Shown: positions 22,018 to 33,358 of the stretch, piece after piece
Position numbering within the stretch: the stretch's first letter is position 1
Layout of the letters: each line of letters opens with the position of its first letter
DNA from: Malus domestica
Taxonomy: Eukaryota; Streptophyta; Magnoliopsida; Rosales; Rosaceae
Assembly (NCBI RefSeq): GCF_042453785.1
Contig: NC_091677.1
Location: 33,773,001-33,837,000 of the forward strand
Reading direction: 5' to 3'
DNA length: 64,000 bases
Notes under the pieces: generated by a model
Told to the model about the DNA's origin: nothing
Seen by the model: the letters and a program-made list of their open reading frames with translations, nothing else
Database searches by the model: none
Made by a program: the position numbers and the translations under genes

Positions 22018-25000
22018 TTTTTTTTTTTGAAAAGAAACGAAAGAATTTTATAAAACGAAAGAATTACAAAAGAGAAACAGTAAACCACGTGGAAAAGAAA
22101 TCCACCTGGAGCTAGAAGAAAACTAGCAAGGGCCCCTAACTAAAACTAAATGAACAGAGGAAAAGCTAGACCAAATCAAATAACGGCAGCTAACAAATCC
22201 CTAAAAATAGAAGAGAAATTGTAATCTCTAAACTCCACTGAAACCGAAGCCCAAAGGGCTGCCCAGTGTTTTACTCTATCCCAAAGCTCCTCAACCCCCA
22301 CTCCCTTGTAATCCTCAAAGACTCTTTTATTACGCTCCAACCAAATGTTCCAGAAGAGGGCCAACAACAGAGATCCCCACAAAGTTTTGGCTTTCCTCCC
22401 TTTCCCTAGGCCTTCGAACTTAGTGCTTAGGAGCTCAAAACAGCCCTTTGGAGTGACCCAACTTGCTCCAGCTTCCTTGAGCAAATTCCACCAAATTTGA
22501 ATGCTATACGGACAGTGGAGGAAAACATGGTTGACGCTTTCCTCCCCGGATTTGCACAAAGCGCACCATTGGGGGGAGAAACATGCAAAAGGCATTCGTC
22601 TTTGGACTTGTTCACAAGTATTAACCTTCCCGAGCGCCAATAGCCACACAAGGATTTTGACTTTTGGAGGCACTTTTGCTTTCCAAATCTGAACGAAAGG
22701 GGGAAATTGTTGCACAACTTCATTGTTGCAAAGGAAAGAGTTATAGGATTTGCAAGTGAACTGGCCAGAACCTTCTAAATTCCATCTTCTCCTGTCTTCT
22801 CTAGAATGACACAGCCGTACGGACTCCACCTTCTGCACTAAACCAGCCACATCTTCAATCTCCGACTCTCTTAGGTTTCTCCTAAAATCGAAATTCCAAC
22901 TGACCGGCTGTAAAGAAGAAACCACCAAATTGGAAATACTTTGGTTTTTTGTCCTTGCTAAAGAAAATAATCTAGGGAATTGCTCCTTCAACGGTCCGCC
23001 CTCCAACCAACCGTCCTCCCAGAATCTCAGCCTCTCTCCGTTACCAACCTCGAAGATGCATGAGTGAAGAAATGAAGGGTAACCAGCTGAGATGTCTGTC
23101 CAGGGACGCCTGCTCGAGCCTCGACTCGGACAATTAGCATCCCAACCATTTGCCACCAGACCGTACTTGCTCTTTATCACCCTATGCCAAAGAGAGTTTG
23201 ATTCGCGCGGGAATCTCCACAGCCACTTGGCTAATAAGGCGGCATTCCGATTTCTCAAATTTCCCAGACCAAGGCCACCTTCCTCCTTGCTTTTACACAC
23301 TTTCTCCCACTTGACCAAGTGAAACTTCTTTCCTTCCTCAACCCCTTCCCAAAGGAACCCTTTCATTAGCTTTTCCAATCTCCCAATGACCCCTCGTGGG
23401 GCTTTGAACAGGGACATGTAGTATATGGGCAAGGATCCTAGGACAGCTTGGATCAATGTTAATCTTCCGCCTCTAGATAAAAAAGCTTTATTCCAACCCT
23501 GAAGTCTCAATTCCACCTTCTCTACCACCGGGTCCCAGAACTTAATAGATTTTGGCTTGCCTCCGAGGGGAAGACCCAGGTATTTCATTGGCCAACTGCC
23601 CACCTCACAGCCCCAAGAACTTGCTAGCCTTGTAATTTTCTCGCCATTAGAATTAATTCCCACCAAGGAACACTTTGCTTTGTTAATCTTCAAACCTGAA
23701 ACCTTGCCAAAAATTTGCAGCAAATGTAATAAATTGTTCCAAGCCTCCTCATGCCCTTCCAAGAAAAAAATTGTGTCATCCGCAGATTGAAGATGAGAGA
23801 TCTCCACGTTATCTTGCCCAACACGCAGCCCTTTGATCAAATGATTATCTTGAGCCTTCTCAATTAATCTGCTCAGCACGTCTACAACTAGGGTGAACAA
23901 GAACGGAGACAGAGGGTCACCTTGTCTCAGTCCTCTTGAAGCTTTGAATTTTCCCCTAGGTCTCCCATTGATCAGAACTGAGAAAGTAGCCGTGCATATG
24001 CAACCAAGCACCCATTTTCTCCATCTAAACCCGAATCCCTTTCTCAGTAATACTTCTTCCAAGAATCTCCAATCGACGTGGTCATAAGCTTTTTCGAAAT
24101 CAATCTTAAGAACCAAACCCTCCTCCTTCTTCTGCCTCACCTCTTCGACCACCTCGTTTGCTACGAGGACAGCGTCCAGAATTTGTCTGTCTTTAACAAA
24201 AGCTCCTTGAGATGGGGAAATTGTACTGCCCATGACATTCTTTAGTCTTGTAGCAAGGACTTTCGCCACTACCTTGTAAAGACTGGTAACTAAGCTTATA
24301 GGCCTATAGTCCCTCAAGTGCACAGAATCTGCCTTTTTCGGGATTAGGCATATATAAGTTTCATTTGTTACTGTGTTTATAATCCCATTTTCGAAGAATT
24401 CTTCCAACACCTTCATGATATCCGCCTTCAAAATATCCCAACAACTTTGGAACATTTGCAAAGAGAAGCCATCTGGGCCAGGGGACTTATCATTCCCACC
24501 ATCGAAAACGGCTTTTTTAACTTCGGCTTCCTCGAACGGCCGTTCAAGCCAAGCTGCCTCGGTGGCATTAATTGGACCCCAATTAATACCATCCAGCCCC
24601 CAGCACTCCTCTTCGTTGCTACTGTACAGAGACTTGAAAAAATGAATGATTTCATTTTCAATCTCCTCTACCCCTTCTACCATTCTACCATCTTCCACTT
24701 CCAATCTCTCTATAAAATTTCTCTTCCTTCTCCCACTTGCTACCTTATGGAAAAATCTAGTGTTGCCATCCCCGTCTTTGGCCCAATCCACTTTGCTTCT
24801 CTGCCTCCACTTTACTTCTTCCTTCCAAGCCAGATCTTCCACTAGGAATCGGGTCTCTTCCCTCTTTCTTTTTGAATCCGAGTCTAGACCTTCCCTTCCT
24901 TCTTTAAAGTCAATTTCCTCTAATTTGGCATGGGCTTCCTTAAGATTTCTCTCAATGTCTCCGAAGACCTCCTTGCTCCAAGATTGCAACTTCTTTTTAA

Positions 25001-26708
25001 TAATTTTTAACTTACTGGAAAATTTGTATCCCTCCCAACCTTCGACTATCGCAGAAAACCACCACTCTTTGAGATTGTTTCTAAAATCCGGATGATGTAG
25101 CCAAGAATTCTCGAACCTAAAAGGGCCTGGCCCCCACGTCACCTTGTTGGTATCTAATTCGATTGGGCAATGATCAGAGGTTACCCTTGCCAGAGCCTTT
25201 TGCCTTGCATGTGGAAACGACTCCTCCCAACCACCAGAGAATAAGAATCTGTCTAATCTTCAGCAAACTGTTTCTTCTCGAAAATTAGACCAAGTGAACT
25301 GAGCGTTGAGCAGATCTGGGTCAATGAGTTCGGAGTCCTGGATAAACTGGTTAAAAATCCTCATACTTGCAGTGGACCTTCCCCCATTAGACTTCTCGTT
25401 TTCGAACCTCACCACATTAAAATCTCCCCCCACACACCATCTTGGACTGCAAAGACCATAAAGGCCAGCTAGTTCTTCCCAGAAATCTTGTCTCTCCCTA
25501 TATTTGCAAGGGCCATAGACCCCTGAGAGCCACCATTCCAAACCATTCAACTCTCTAATTTTGATGGAAACTGAGAACACTCCTACTAGAGACTCGACAA
25601 CTGAGATATGTTTAGTGTTCCACATTACAACAATGCCCCCAGAACTTCCTTGAGCAGGGGCGAAAACCCATTCTTTAAATCTGCTTCCCCACACACTTGC
25701 CACTAGCTTTCTATCAATTGTGGCCGTTTTTGTTTCTTGTAAAATGATGATATCAGCCCGTGCTCGGCGGAAGTAGTCCTTCAAAAGCACCCTTTTCCTT
25801 CTGCTACCCAAACCTCTAATATTCCAGCTAATTATCTTCATTTAAATTTATCAAACCCCTTTTGCTCTTCCTTTTCTCTCCTCTTCCCACCCGCACCCCT
25901 GAGCTTTTACCAAGGAATAAGGATTTTTTTAGTGGCATCAGCGAAATCTTCATGTTTGACAAAAATTCGCTAGATCGTCCAGTAGCCTCCCATTTGTCAG
26001 AGACTCGGCCGGACCTTTTCCTTCTGCTATATTTAAGCACGTTGTTGTTGTCGTCATTTTCCTTGGTTTGATTTTGTTCGACTACCTCAAGATCTTGTCT
26101 GTAATCCCGTAGGGTACCCTCCTCTTCAGTTGCCGAAATCATTTCCTTGTCTCCATCGGAGAATAGATTCTGCAGTATACCTTCACCACTGTCAATTGGA
26201 TCGAAATTAGCCTTCTCATCTTGGGGCGAATCCCCGAGCTCAACTTCTGATTCAGAACCCTGAGACCAATCATCTTCCTCAGCAAGGTAATCGAAATCCA
26301 GAGTTGGAAAAAAGTTTCTTGAGGAAATATTGCCGCTGACCGGTTCCATCCTCTGTGCGGCAGATGTTACACAAAGAGGATTGTGACCCATTAACTCCTC
26401 CATCTCTTCGTCCTGATCCGAATCGTCATCTAGGGATAGAAGATTAGAAGCACCGATTTTCTTTGGCGTTTCTTCCTCGTTGAGGTTCAGCCTCGATCCG
26501 AACTCTTTTGGAAGAACAAGTTTAAACCTTTTCTCTGCATTGGCTAAGTCTCCGAATTTCGCAATAAATTTCAGATTGCTGCAAATTATAGTGGCTTCGA
26601 TTCCCTTCTCGTGGGCACGAAAGGTGCTTCTTTCTGATGCCATCTGGACTGTGTGAAACAGATCTACAAACTGAAAATTTGGCATCACCATTACTTCTTT
26701 TCCGTGAT
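22018..26708 (-). mobile_element. L1-type LINE, about 4.7 kb, probably 5'-truncated
   Basis: Non-LTR retrotransposon on the minus strand. Its 3' poly(A) is the T-run at 22018-22028, preceded in element orientation by a short AT-rich 3' UTR. It carries an ORF1-like frame and an ORF2 with endonuclease, reverse transcriptase and a C-terminal zinc-binding region. The empty site is preserved at 50597/50598 in segment B (AATGAAT then GGAATAACCC), which fixes both ends. A clean target-site duplication is not seen (left ATGAAT, right ATGGAAT at best). Confidence 0.92.
22176..25841 (-). pseudogene. LINE ORF2: endonuclease-reverse transcriptase, one in-frame stop
   Basis: 1221-codon frame starting MKIISWNIRGLGSRRKR. 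Domains in order are an APE-like endonuclease (ILQETK; GGDFNV; after the break, SDHCPIE), reverse transcriptase (SPGPDGFSLQMFQSCW; VLKIDFEKAYDHVDW; GLRQGDPLSPFLF; SADDTIFF) and a zf-RVT-like C-terminus (WKAKVPPKVKILVWLL; CALCKSGEESVNHVFLHC). A TGA at 25260-25262 splits the endonuclease; the rest is open to 22176. The active-site block reads SADD where FADD is usual; both Asp are kept. Its ATG overlaps the end of ORF1 by 14 bases. Apart from the stop the ORF is remarkably clean, suggesting a young insertion. Confidence 0.9.
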
Positions 26709-26733
26709 GGAATAACCCAATTTCTATCGCCAA
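25828..26733 (-). CDS. LINE ORF1-like frame with start codon in host DNA
   Basis: 301 codons, acidic in the middle and strongly basic at the end (YSRRKRSGRVSDKW; RGEKRKSKRG). It overlaps ORF2 by 14 bases. The first eight codons (26709-26733) lie in the flanking duplicated segment and not in the LINE, because the empty site in segment B contains the same bases. The frame is thus an accidental fusion, and the true ORF1 N-terminus, where plant LINEs usually have DUF4283, is missing. No CCHC knuckle was seen. Likely a truncated nucleic-acid-binding ORF1 protein; function not certain. Confidence 0.6.
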   Translation of the reverse strand: MAIEIGLFHHGKEVMVMPNFQFVDLFHTVQMASERSTFRAHEKGIEATIICSNLKFIAKFGDLANAEKRFKLVLPKEFGSRLNLNEEETPKKIGASNLLSLDDDSDQDEEMEELMGHNPLCVTSAAQRMEPVSGNISSRNFFPTLDFDYLAEEDDWSQGSESEVELGDSPQDEKANFDPIDSGEGILQNLFSDGDKEMISATEEEGTLRDYRQDLEVVEQNQTKENDDNNNVLKYSRRKRSGRVSDKWEATGRSSEFLSNMKISLMPLKKSLFLGKSSGVRVGRGEKRKSKRGLINLNEDN

Positions 26734-29700
26734 TCACCCTTGCTGAGTGATGATTCACACACTTCCTCATACTTGTTTATGGGTACCTATCCAACAAAAT
26801 TTTGACTTAGTACCCAAAAACTGTATCAGCTCACGAACAGATCAAATTCAAAGCAGAACCCACATATTCTGAAGATTCTAGAGTTAAAAGAGGAGCAAGG
26901 AGGTTCGGTTACGGAATCCAAAACGCCATTTTAATGAGCAAATGAATACCTAAACTGGGGTTAACAATTTTCAGCAATAAAAAACATGTCTTTCGATCGA
27001 AGTTGCATATATTACAGAACTTTGGGATTAAGGAGGAACAAAAAGCCCAATTCCAATCAAGAAAAATAAAAAAAATTGTATGTAAATTTAAGCTTTACCT
27101 GTAGATTGGCAGCAGCAAAAGCATACTGGATCCAACGGGAGCCACGTGAGAGAACTGGATGCCCAGCCTTTGACACGTTATCAAGTGAGTTTAGGGATCT
27201 GGGTTTTGTGCTTGCCGTTGAATTTTGGAACGATCCGGAGAAATTTGGGTTTTATGGTTCTAAGGGTTTGAGTGAACCGAAATTGATTTGGATGAGCAAC
27301 TTTTGGTTTCGATTCGCGGTGGAGCAAGGATGAAGAGGTGGAGGAGGAAGGAATGAAGGGGTGAGAAAATTTGGATAGGCAGTATTCGGTTTCGATTCGA
27401 AGTAGAGCAAGAATAAAGCTCTTGGAATTCTTTGAACCACTCTATGAATAGTATGACCTGTGAGTGATTGATTGTGTAACAAAAATTAGTAAAAGAGAGT
27501 AAGAGTTATATATGAAACTATATCATTGGAACCACTTTGTGAGAAGTTGTAGTACTATGGTATACTCACTATGGTATACTCACTTTGTCCTTCGGATGAT
27601 TGAACTTGCACATCGTACAAATTTGCATCTTTGAGTCTTCATAAAGTACTGCAACATGCAAATGGAAAATGATCAATTAACAGTTCAAGTGCTTAAATGC
27701 ATTATTTCTGCAAAAAGAATAAACAATTGAAGTGCTACTTACAGGACAATCTGGTGCTCCAGGTCTCTCGGGAAGGACTTCAGTTGAGCAACGCCAAAGC
27801 ACAAATTCAATGGAAAGAACCAATGCAATTTACTTGTGATGTTAAGTTGAACATCCGATGCCTTGGAGAAATTATTGAGCATCAAATGATAAAGCAATCA
27901 GATTATAGTAAATTACTAAATGATATTTACAAAAATAAAAAACATCAAGTTAAGAGAACAATGAAAAACTTAAGAATTAGCCTTAGCAAAGTTAAGAGAA
28001 CTTAATGGTAAAAACAAAAAGCTAGCACTTACTCAGTCGCATTACCTAGACGCTCTGCTAAAGGTACGGTGCCCACTAAGCTGAAGAAGAAGACCCATCC
28101 CTAACATATACAAAGTAATTGTCAATGGATTAGGGGTGAAGTCAATCTAAATTATTGAAAGGATGTGCAAAAAAGAAACCATGTTGGACACATTCTTACA
28201 CAGAACAAGAAAAAAACTTAAAAACATACACTTAAAAAGTAAAAAACAGGTATGAATATTAAGTGAACCAAAAGCAGAACAAACCCCTAAAAGTGCTTCA
28301 GTTCAGGTGGGTTTTCTAGTATTTTATCAATAATATCAGATCAACAAAACCCTTGATGCAAATCCAATCCGATATTGAAAACAGATGAATATAAGAGAGG
28401 GAAAAAAACACTTTTATTGGGCCTCATATTTACTGCGGCACAGAATCCACTATTCTCCATAGCAAAAGGAAAATACCGTATTCTCAGCTTCAATTTCTTG
28501 GAAATTAAATAAGGCATTCACCAGCATTCCCGCATAGAAATCACATAAAGTGTATGACCGATTCACGAAATTTCAATTCAATCTAACTATCAATCTATAA
28601 GTGTGAAATGACTGATTCGTATACATACATTATTCATTTAACCAAATCTAAATGGCTGTATTGTATATATGGCAGTTAACACACGTATACGAAAGTGAAT
28701 GCACAAACATACATAACTGAACACATTTGAACATTTGAGTAGGAGGGAATGTATAAAATTTGATGCATATAAACATATGTACCAAGTAACAAACCAATCC
28801 ATAGTTTCCCTCTTCAAATAACAAAATCCACAGAAACCCAGCATTGAAAATTCAAGGACACTCAAAAGAACTGTAAACGAAACCGAAATGCCCAAATCTC
28901 ACTGAAGAAAAAGGAAAGATTCCAAGATTACACAAAACCCAAAATAACACAAACAAATCTCAAAGCATTTCTCAAAAGGACATATTACAATCAAAGAAAG
29001 TGAAAACTCTAATAAATTAGCTTAGAGAATAAATTACCTAGCAGAGAAGCCCATTTTTTGGGAGCAGTTTAGCCACATGCATGTACCAACATTGAAAACA
29101 AACAAAAAGTTCATAAAAAATGAAGAAGAATCGAAAGAAAACGAAGCAGAAAGGAGCATACCTGTACTCGTAGATATCATCAAAGTACTTCTCGAAGTAC
29201 CGGATCTGACCCTGCTATTTAATCCCAAACCACGATTTCAAGCAAAATCTCGAACAGGGGTTTTCAAATTTCTCAGCTTAATCTGCGAAATAAAGACTGT
29301 TTTCAAGAAATTAAACATATTATATGTGCACTGCACACACTTGCGAACCGGCTTACTTAACTAATATTTTTCTAGGTCAAATTTTAATTATTTGATTCCT
29401 TGTATCGATAATATTAGATGTAAATACATGCATGTTTATGGAATTCAATGAGAAAAACCATATACCTCAGTTTTTTCAGATGATCAGTCACCCTCCCCCC
29501 TAGTCCCTTGAACGTTAAAATTCTCATGAGCTTGCTTGTTCCATGTCGTGCCTTACTCCCATTCGGATCCTTCTCTTTCTCCTAGTTGGAGAGACTGATT
29601 CAAGCAAAATCAAACATTCAGACAACACATCTCTCACTTGATTGATTGGTACCAAACGAAGGCCATTGATACTTATTTGTAATTTAATTAATAAAAAAAA

Positions 29701-29861
29701 TTAAACGCTTCATAAAATTATACAAAAAATTCCAGAAATTTACGAAAATAGAGAAAGAGGTTGTACAAAACCTACACAAAAATTACTAAATTCCAGATAA
29801 AATCATACAAAAAAAATCCAGAAATTTAACGAAGATAGAGAAAGAGGAAAAACCAAATATT

Positions 29862-30022
29862 TCAGCCCAGATCCTTGAAGTTCTCGAGGACTTTGGACTT
29901 TGCCGGGTTGGAGAGATAGTTTCTCGGATCAGAAAGTAGGTGGCGTGGCCGGCCTTGGCGCTGGCCTCGACGATAAACTTTCCGGTGCTGCCGATGAAGA
30001 GGATTTTGGGCTTGGTTACCAT
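29862..30022 (-). pseudogene. PCBER/isoflavone-reductase-like exon 1 fragment (copy A)
   Basis: Minus-strand start MVTKPKILFIGSTGKFIVEA, then SAKAGHATYFLIRE, matches the N-terminus of phenylcoumaran benzylic ether reductase-like NmrA-family proteins, which reduce lignans and related phenolics with NADPH. The glycine-rich NADPH loop is damaged (GSTGKF lacks the usual third-glycine segment). A frameshift follows, after which NPAKSKVLENFKDLG can be read before a stop at 29862. Only this first-exon piece exists, so it is a gene fragment. Confidence 0.65.
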
Positions 30023-30057
30023 CAGGAATGGGATTGGGGGGAATCAGAATGGGATGT

Positions 30058-30093
<36 letters not shown>

Positions 30094-30366
30094 CAAAGTG
30101 GTGCATGAAAGAAGAGGTGGAGAGTCGGTGAGGAGGAGATTGAGCTCCTTCTGCAGTCGGCAATCCCAGAGGAAATCGAAATGAAAGCACGCGGGAATGG
30201 AGAGTTCGAGAGACATCCACCATCAATAAGTGGATAAAACACAGGCACATATGAAATAACAAAAAATAAGAGAGGGCAAAAAAGGAAAAACACTGTAGAA
30301 GTAACAGTGTTTTGAGTCCGCTAGGACACCATGGGAATTAACCTGAAAGTTACTTTTTTAGTATAT

Positions 30367-30400
30367 ACTAGCAAAGGCGCCCAAGCGTTGCTGCGGGGTT
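30367..30400 (-). other. Helitron-like 3' terminus candidate (copy 3, segment A)
   Basis: ACTAGCAAAGGCGCCCAAGC followed by a GC-rich run. Read on the minus strand it resembles a hairpin plus CTAGT end. The base after CTAGT is A and not T, so insertion into an AT dinucleotide is not supported here. The homologous copy in segment B is at 54212. Confidence 0.3.
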
Positions 30401-30429
30401 GAAAATTGTATAACACATGTAGAAGTTCT

Positions 30430-30470
<41 letters not shown>

Positions 30471-31312
30471 TAAATAATACAGTTTACATACATTTGCAAA
30501 TTTATTTACTACTCTATCAACAATAAGGAACAAAATAAGTGTCCTGGGACGGAATGAAGCCTATGGTCATAAATTGTCAAATTTCATACATGTCAAACTT
30601 CATTTAAGAAACTGAAAAACTATAAAGAATAAAGTGATAAACATATAGAGCCAATTCACAATAGGAAACCGTTGCTTCACTAAATAAGCAGTACCAACAA
30701 AATAATGCTTTTTTTGCTGCAAAAGATTAGAAAAAGGGAAACAAAATATTTATTTCTATTTTATATTATGCGGAAAAAAACTTGGAAGAAGAAGCAATAG
30801 TGAAAAGATCATATTTATTTCAATTTTTTAGGCAGAGAAAAATAAAACAAAATACCCATTTCAATAAACAACCTAAAACCCATTTCACGTTTGTGGGTTT
30901 CGATATTGCACAATTATATATGGGAAACAAATGGCTGTTAAAAGATTCCTAAAAAAATTTCTACTCGTTTTCGTACAGTTTTTCTAGAGCCAAATAGAAA
31001 CCAACAATGAAGACACATTATGAGAAAGTATTGATGAAAACACAGTGTACACATACCTCCTTAAACCTTTCCTCCTTTTGCTTAGCCTGCAATTGGAATA
31101 GATTATGACTTAGGCATAAACTCAGAAATCGGTAAAGAATGAAACCCAAAAGTAAATTGCAGTTTCTTATTATCATTTCTCTTAGAAAAGACTAACAAAA
31201 TTGTTTCTTAAAAATTTAAAATAACAATATGTATATAAGCAGGATTGTGCTTAATTTTCTCTAATTAAAGAAATGGTTTGCGCAATTTAGAACCTAATAT
31301 AACAAAAGCATA

Positions 31313-31945
31313 CAACAACAACAACAAAGCCTTTTCCCACTAAGTGGGGTCGGCTATATGAATCCTAGAACGCCATTGCGCTCGGTTTTGTGTCATGTCC
31401 TCCGTTAGATCCAAGTACTCAAGTCTTTTCTTAGGGTCTCTTCCAAAGTTTTCCTAGGTCTTCCTCTACCCCTTCGGCCCTGAACCTCTGCCCCGTAGTC
31501 ACATTTTCGAACCGGAGCGTCAGTAGGCCTTCTTTGCACATGTCCAAACCATCGGAACCGATTTTCTCTCATATTTCCTTCAATTTTCGCTACTCCTACT
31601 TTACCTCGGATATCCTCATTCCCAATCTTATCCTTTCTCGTGTGCCCATACATCCCACGAAGCATCCTCATCTCCGCTACACCCATTTTGTGTACGTGTT
31701 GATGCTTCACCGCCCAACATTCTGTGCCATACAACATCGCTGGCCTTATTGTCGTCCTATAAAATTTTCCCTTGAGCTTCAGTGGCCTACGACGGTCACA
31801 CAACACGCCGGATGCACTCTTACACTTCATCCATCCAGCTTGTATTCTATGGTTGAGATCTCCATCTAATTCTCCGTTCTCTTGCAAGATAGATCCTAGG
31901 TAGCGAAAACGGTCACTTTTTGTGATCTTCGCTAGATTGCTCCGG
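31313..31945 (-). mobile_element. 5'-truncated RTE-type LINE
   Basis: On the minus strand this is the C-terminal end of an RTE-clade reverse transcriptase (FRYLGSILQENGELDGDLNH; KFYRTTIRPAMLYGTECWAV; RFRWFGHVQRRPTDAPVRK) followed by a short 3' UTR and a TTG-type microsatellite tail (CAA repeats at 31314-31330 on the plus strand). Segment B lacks it at 56645, so it arrived after the duplication. It is 5'-truncated and has no endonuclease, so it is a dead copy. Confidence 0.85.
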
Positions 31946-32430
31946 TCATTAGTGTGAATAAGTATATAAATGGATAGAGATAGGAAAGCAAACACAAGAT
32001 GTACGTGGTTCACCCAGATTGGCTACGTCCACGGAATAGAGGAGTTCTCATTAATTGTGAAGGGTTTACACAAGTACATAGGTTCAAGCTCTCCTTTAGT
32101 GAGTACAAGTGAATGATTTAGTACAAATGACATTAGGAAATATTGTGGGAGAAAGATCTCGTAACCACGAAACTTCTAAGTACCGGAGTGTGGTATCGTC
32201 TTGACTTGCCTTATCTGTCTCATAGGTAGATGTGGCATTCTCTGGAAGTACTCTTCCTCCATCCAGGGGTGGTATCTGTAACTGGTGGAGATGCACAAGG
32301 TAATGTATCAATTTCACTTGAAGCTTACTTGTAGTTTCAGGCTTGGTCAAGCGCGATACAAACCATGTAGTAGGAGTCCCCCAAGTCGCCGGGCTAGGGG
32401 ATCTGCTGAAAGAGGTGACAGACAAGGTAA
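31946..32430. mobile_element. LTR-like fragment next to the RTE LINE
   Basis: Also absent from segment B. It shares short blocks with the LTR-like region at 61790-62150: GTGGTTCACCC, then GGCTACGTCCAC, and later GTCCCCCAAGT. Such blocks recur in plant LTR retrotransposon ends. No internal domain, primer site or paired LTR was seen, so it may be a solo or partial LTR. Confidence 0.45.
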
Positions 32431-32552
32431 GCAATCAGAGCCTGCAGTGCCTTTTGGAAGCTTAGTCCTATTTCGAAAATCTACAAAGAGAACAATTGTG
32501 AACCCAAATTAAAGCTTTTTCTCTCACTCAAAAGAAAAATAGAAACTCTATA

Positions 32553-32692
32553 CAACAACAACAACAACAACAACAACAAAGCCTTTTCCCACTAAGTGGG
32601 GTCGGCTATATGAATCCTAGAACGCCATTGCGCTCGGTTTTGTGTGAGATTGTGCATAATCAAAAGGCTTGAAAACAATTGAGATTGTGCAT
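32553..32692 (-). mobile_element. Very short RTE-LINE 3' end with 14-bp target duplication
   Basis: A (CAA)n tract at 32553-32580 followed by about 65 bp identical to the 3' end of the RTE element at 31313 (CCCACTAAGTGGGGTCGGCT). The insert is bracketed by the perfect 14-bp direct repeat ATAGAAACTCTATA (32539-32552 and 32693-32706), a typical LINE target-site duplication. The last roughly 45 bp before the right repeat are not RTE sequence. Confidence 0.8.
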
Positions 32693-32989
32693 ATAGAAAC
32701 TCTATATGGAAAAAAAATTGAAATTGTGCATAATCAAAAGTGGATCAAAACTCTAAATAGATTATCTTAACGCGTAGGAGATCATTGTTAGAATTTGAAA
32801 ACAATTGAAACTTCATTTTAAACACAAACTTAATCAATTGATTTATATTTAAATGGAAAGAAAGTAGCGGTCAATTTTACCTATCTTTTGTTTAGTGTAG
32901 CTCCATTTCTATCTTTGATTAAAAGCTTGAATTTTGACTTTTCTGGACATTCTAGTGAACTTTGCCAATAAAAGTTCAAATTCTGAAAC

Positions 32990-33263
32990 AAAAAAGTGAG
33001 TGGCGAACCTGAAAAAGTTCAAATGACTTTGCCAATAAAAGTTTTGAAGCAATTCATTTTTAGGAACAAAAATCTGAAAGAGAACACATGAAAGGGAAAC
33101 CAACTTTAAATTTCATACTATTTGGCAAAAAAGTGAGTGGCGAACCTGAAAAAGTTCAAATGACTTTGCCAATAAAAGTTTTGAAGCAATTCATTTTTAG
33201 GAACAAAAATCTGAAAGAGAACACATGAAAGGGAAACCAACTTTAAATTTCATACTATTTGGC
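32990..33263. repeat. Perfect-looking 137-bp tandem duplication
   Basis: Unit AAAAAAGTGAGTGGCGAACC... occurs at 32990-33126 and again at 33127-33263. Both copies include TTTGCCAATAAAAGTTTTGA and GGAAACCAACTTTAAATTTC. The near identity implies a recent event. The surrounding 32707-33358 has no gene. Confidence 0.85.
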
Positions 33264-33358
33264 CCACACCTAACCCATTCAAAATGCACTGAAGAAACAA
33301 AGGTCAGGACTATAGAACACGACATGAACTTTTTCAAGTATATACGACATGAACTTTT

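Larger units (their letters stand above)
26709..31312. repeat. Duplicated segment A, main body
   Basis: Collinear with 50598-54694 plus 56198-56650 in segment B, with only scattered substitutions and small indels. Apart from a PCBER-like fragment at 29862-30022 it shows no convincing gene. Short exon-like pieces (for example 27697-28005, 29034-29228) occur at the same places in both copies but could not be assigned. A GA microsatellite lies at 30061-30090 and a TA microsatellite at about 30431-30468. Confidence 0.88.

Noticed and set aside
24646-25095. 149-codon plus-strand frame
   Set aside because: Antisense to the LINE ORF2 and rich in Ser/Phe/Leu; no independent features.
30022-30293. 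Frames with long Ser-Leu or Arg-Glu runs
   Set aside because: Products of the GA/CT microsatellite at 30061-30090.
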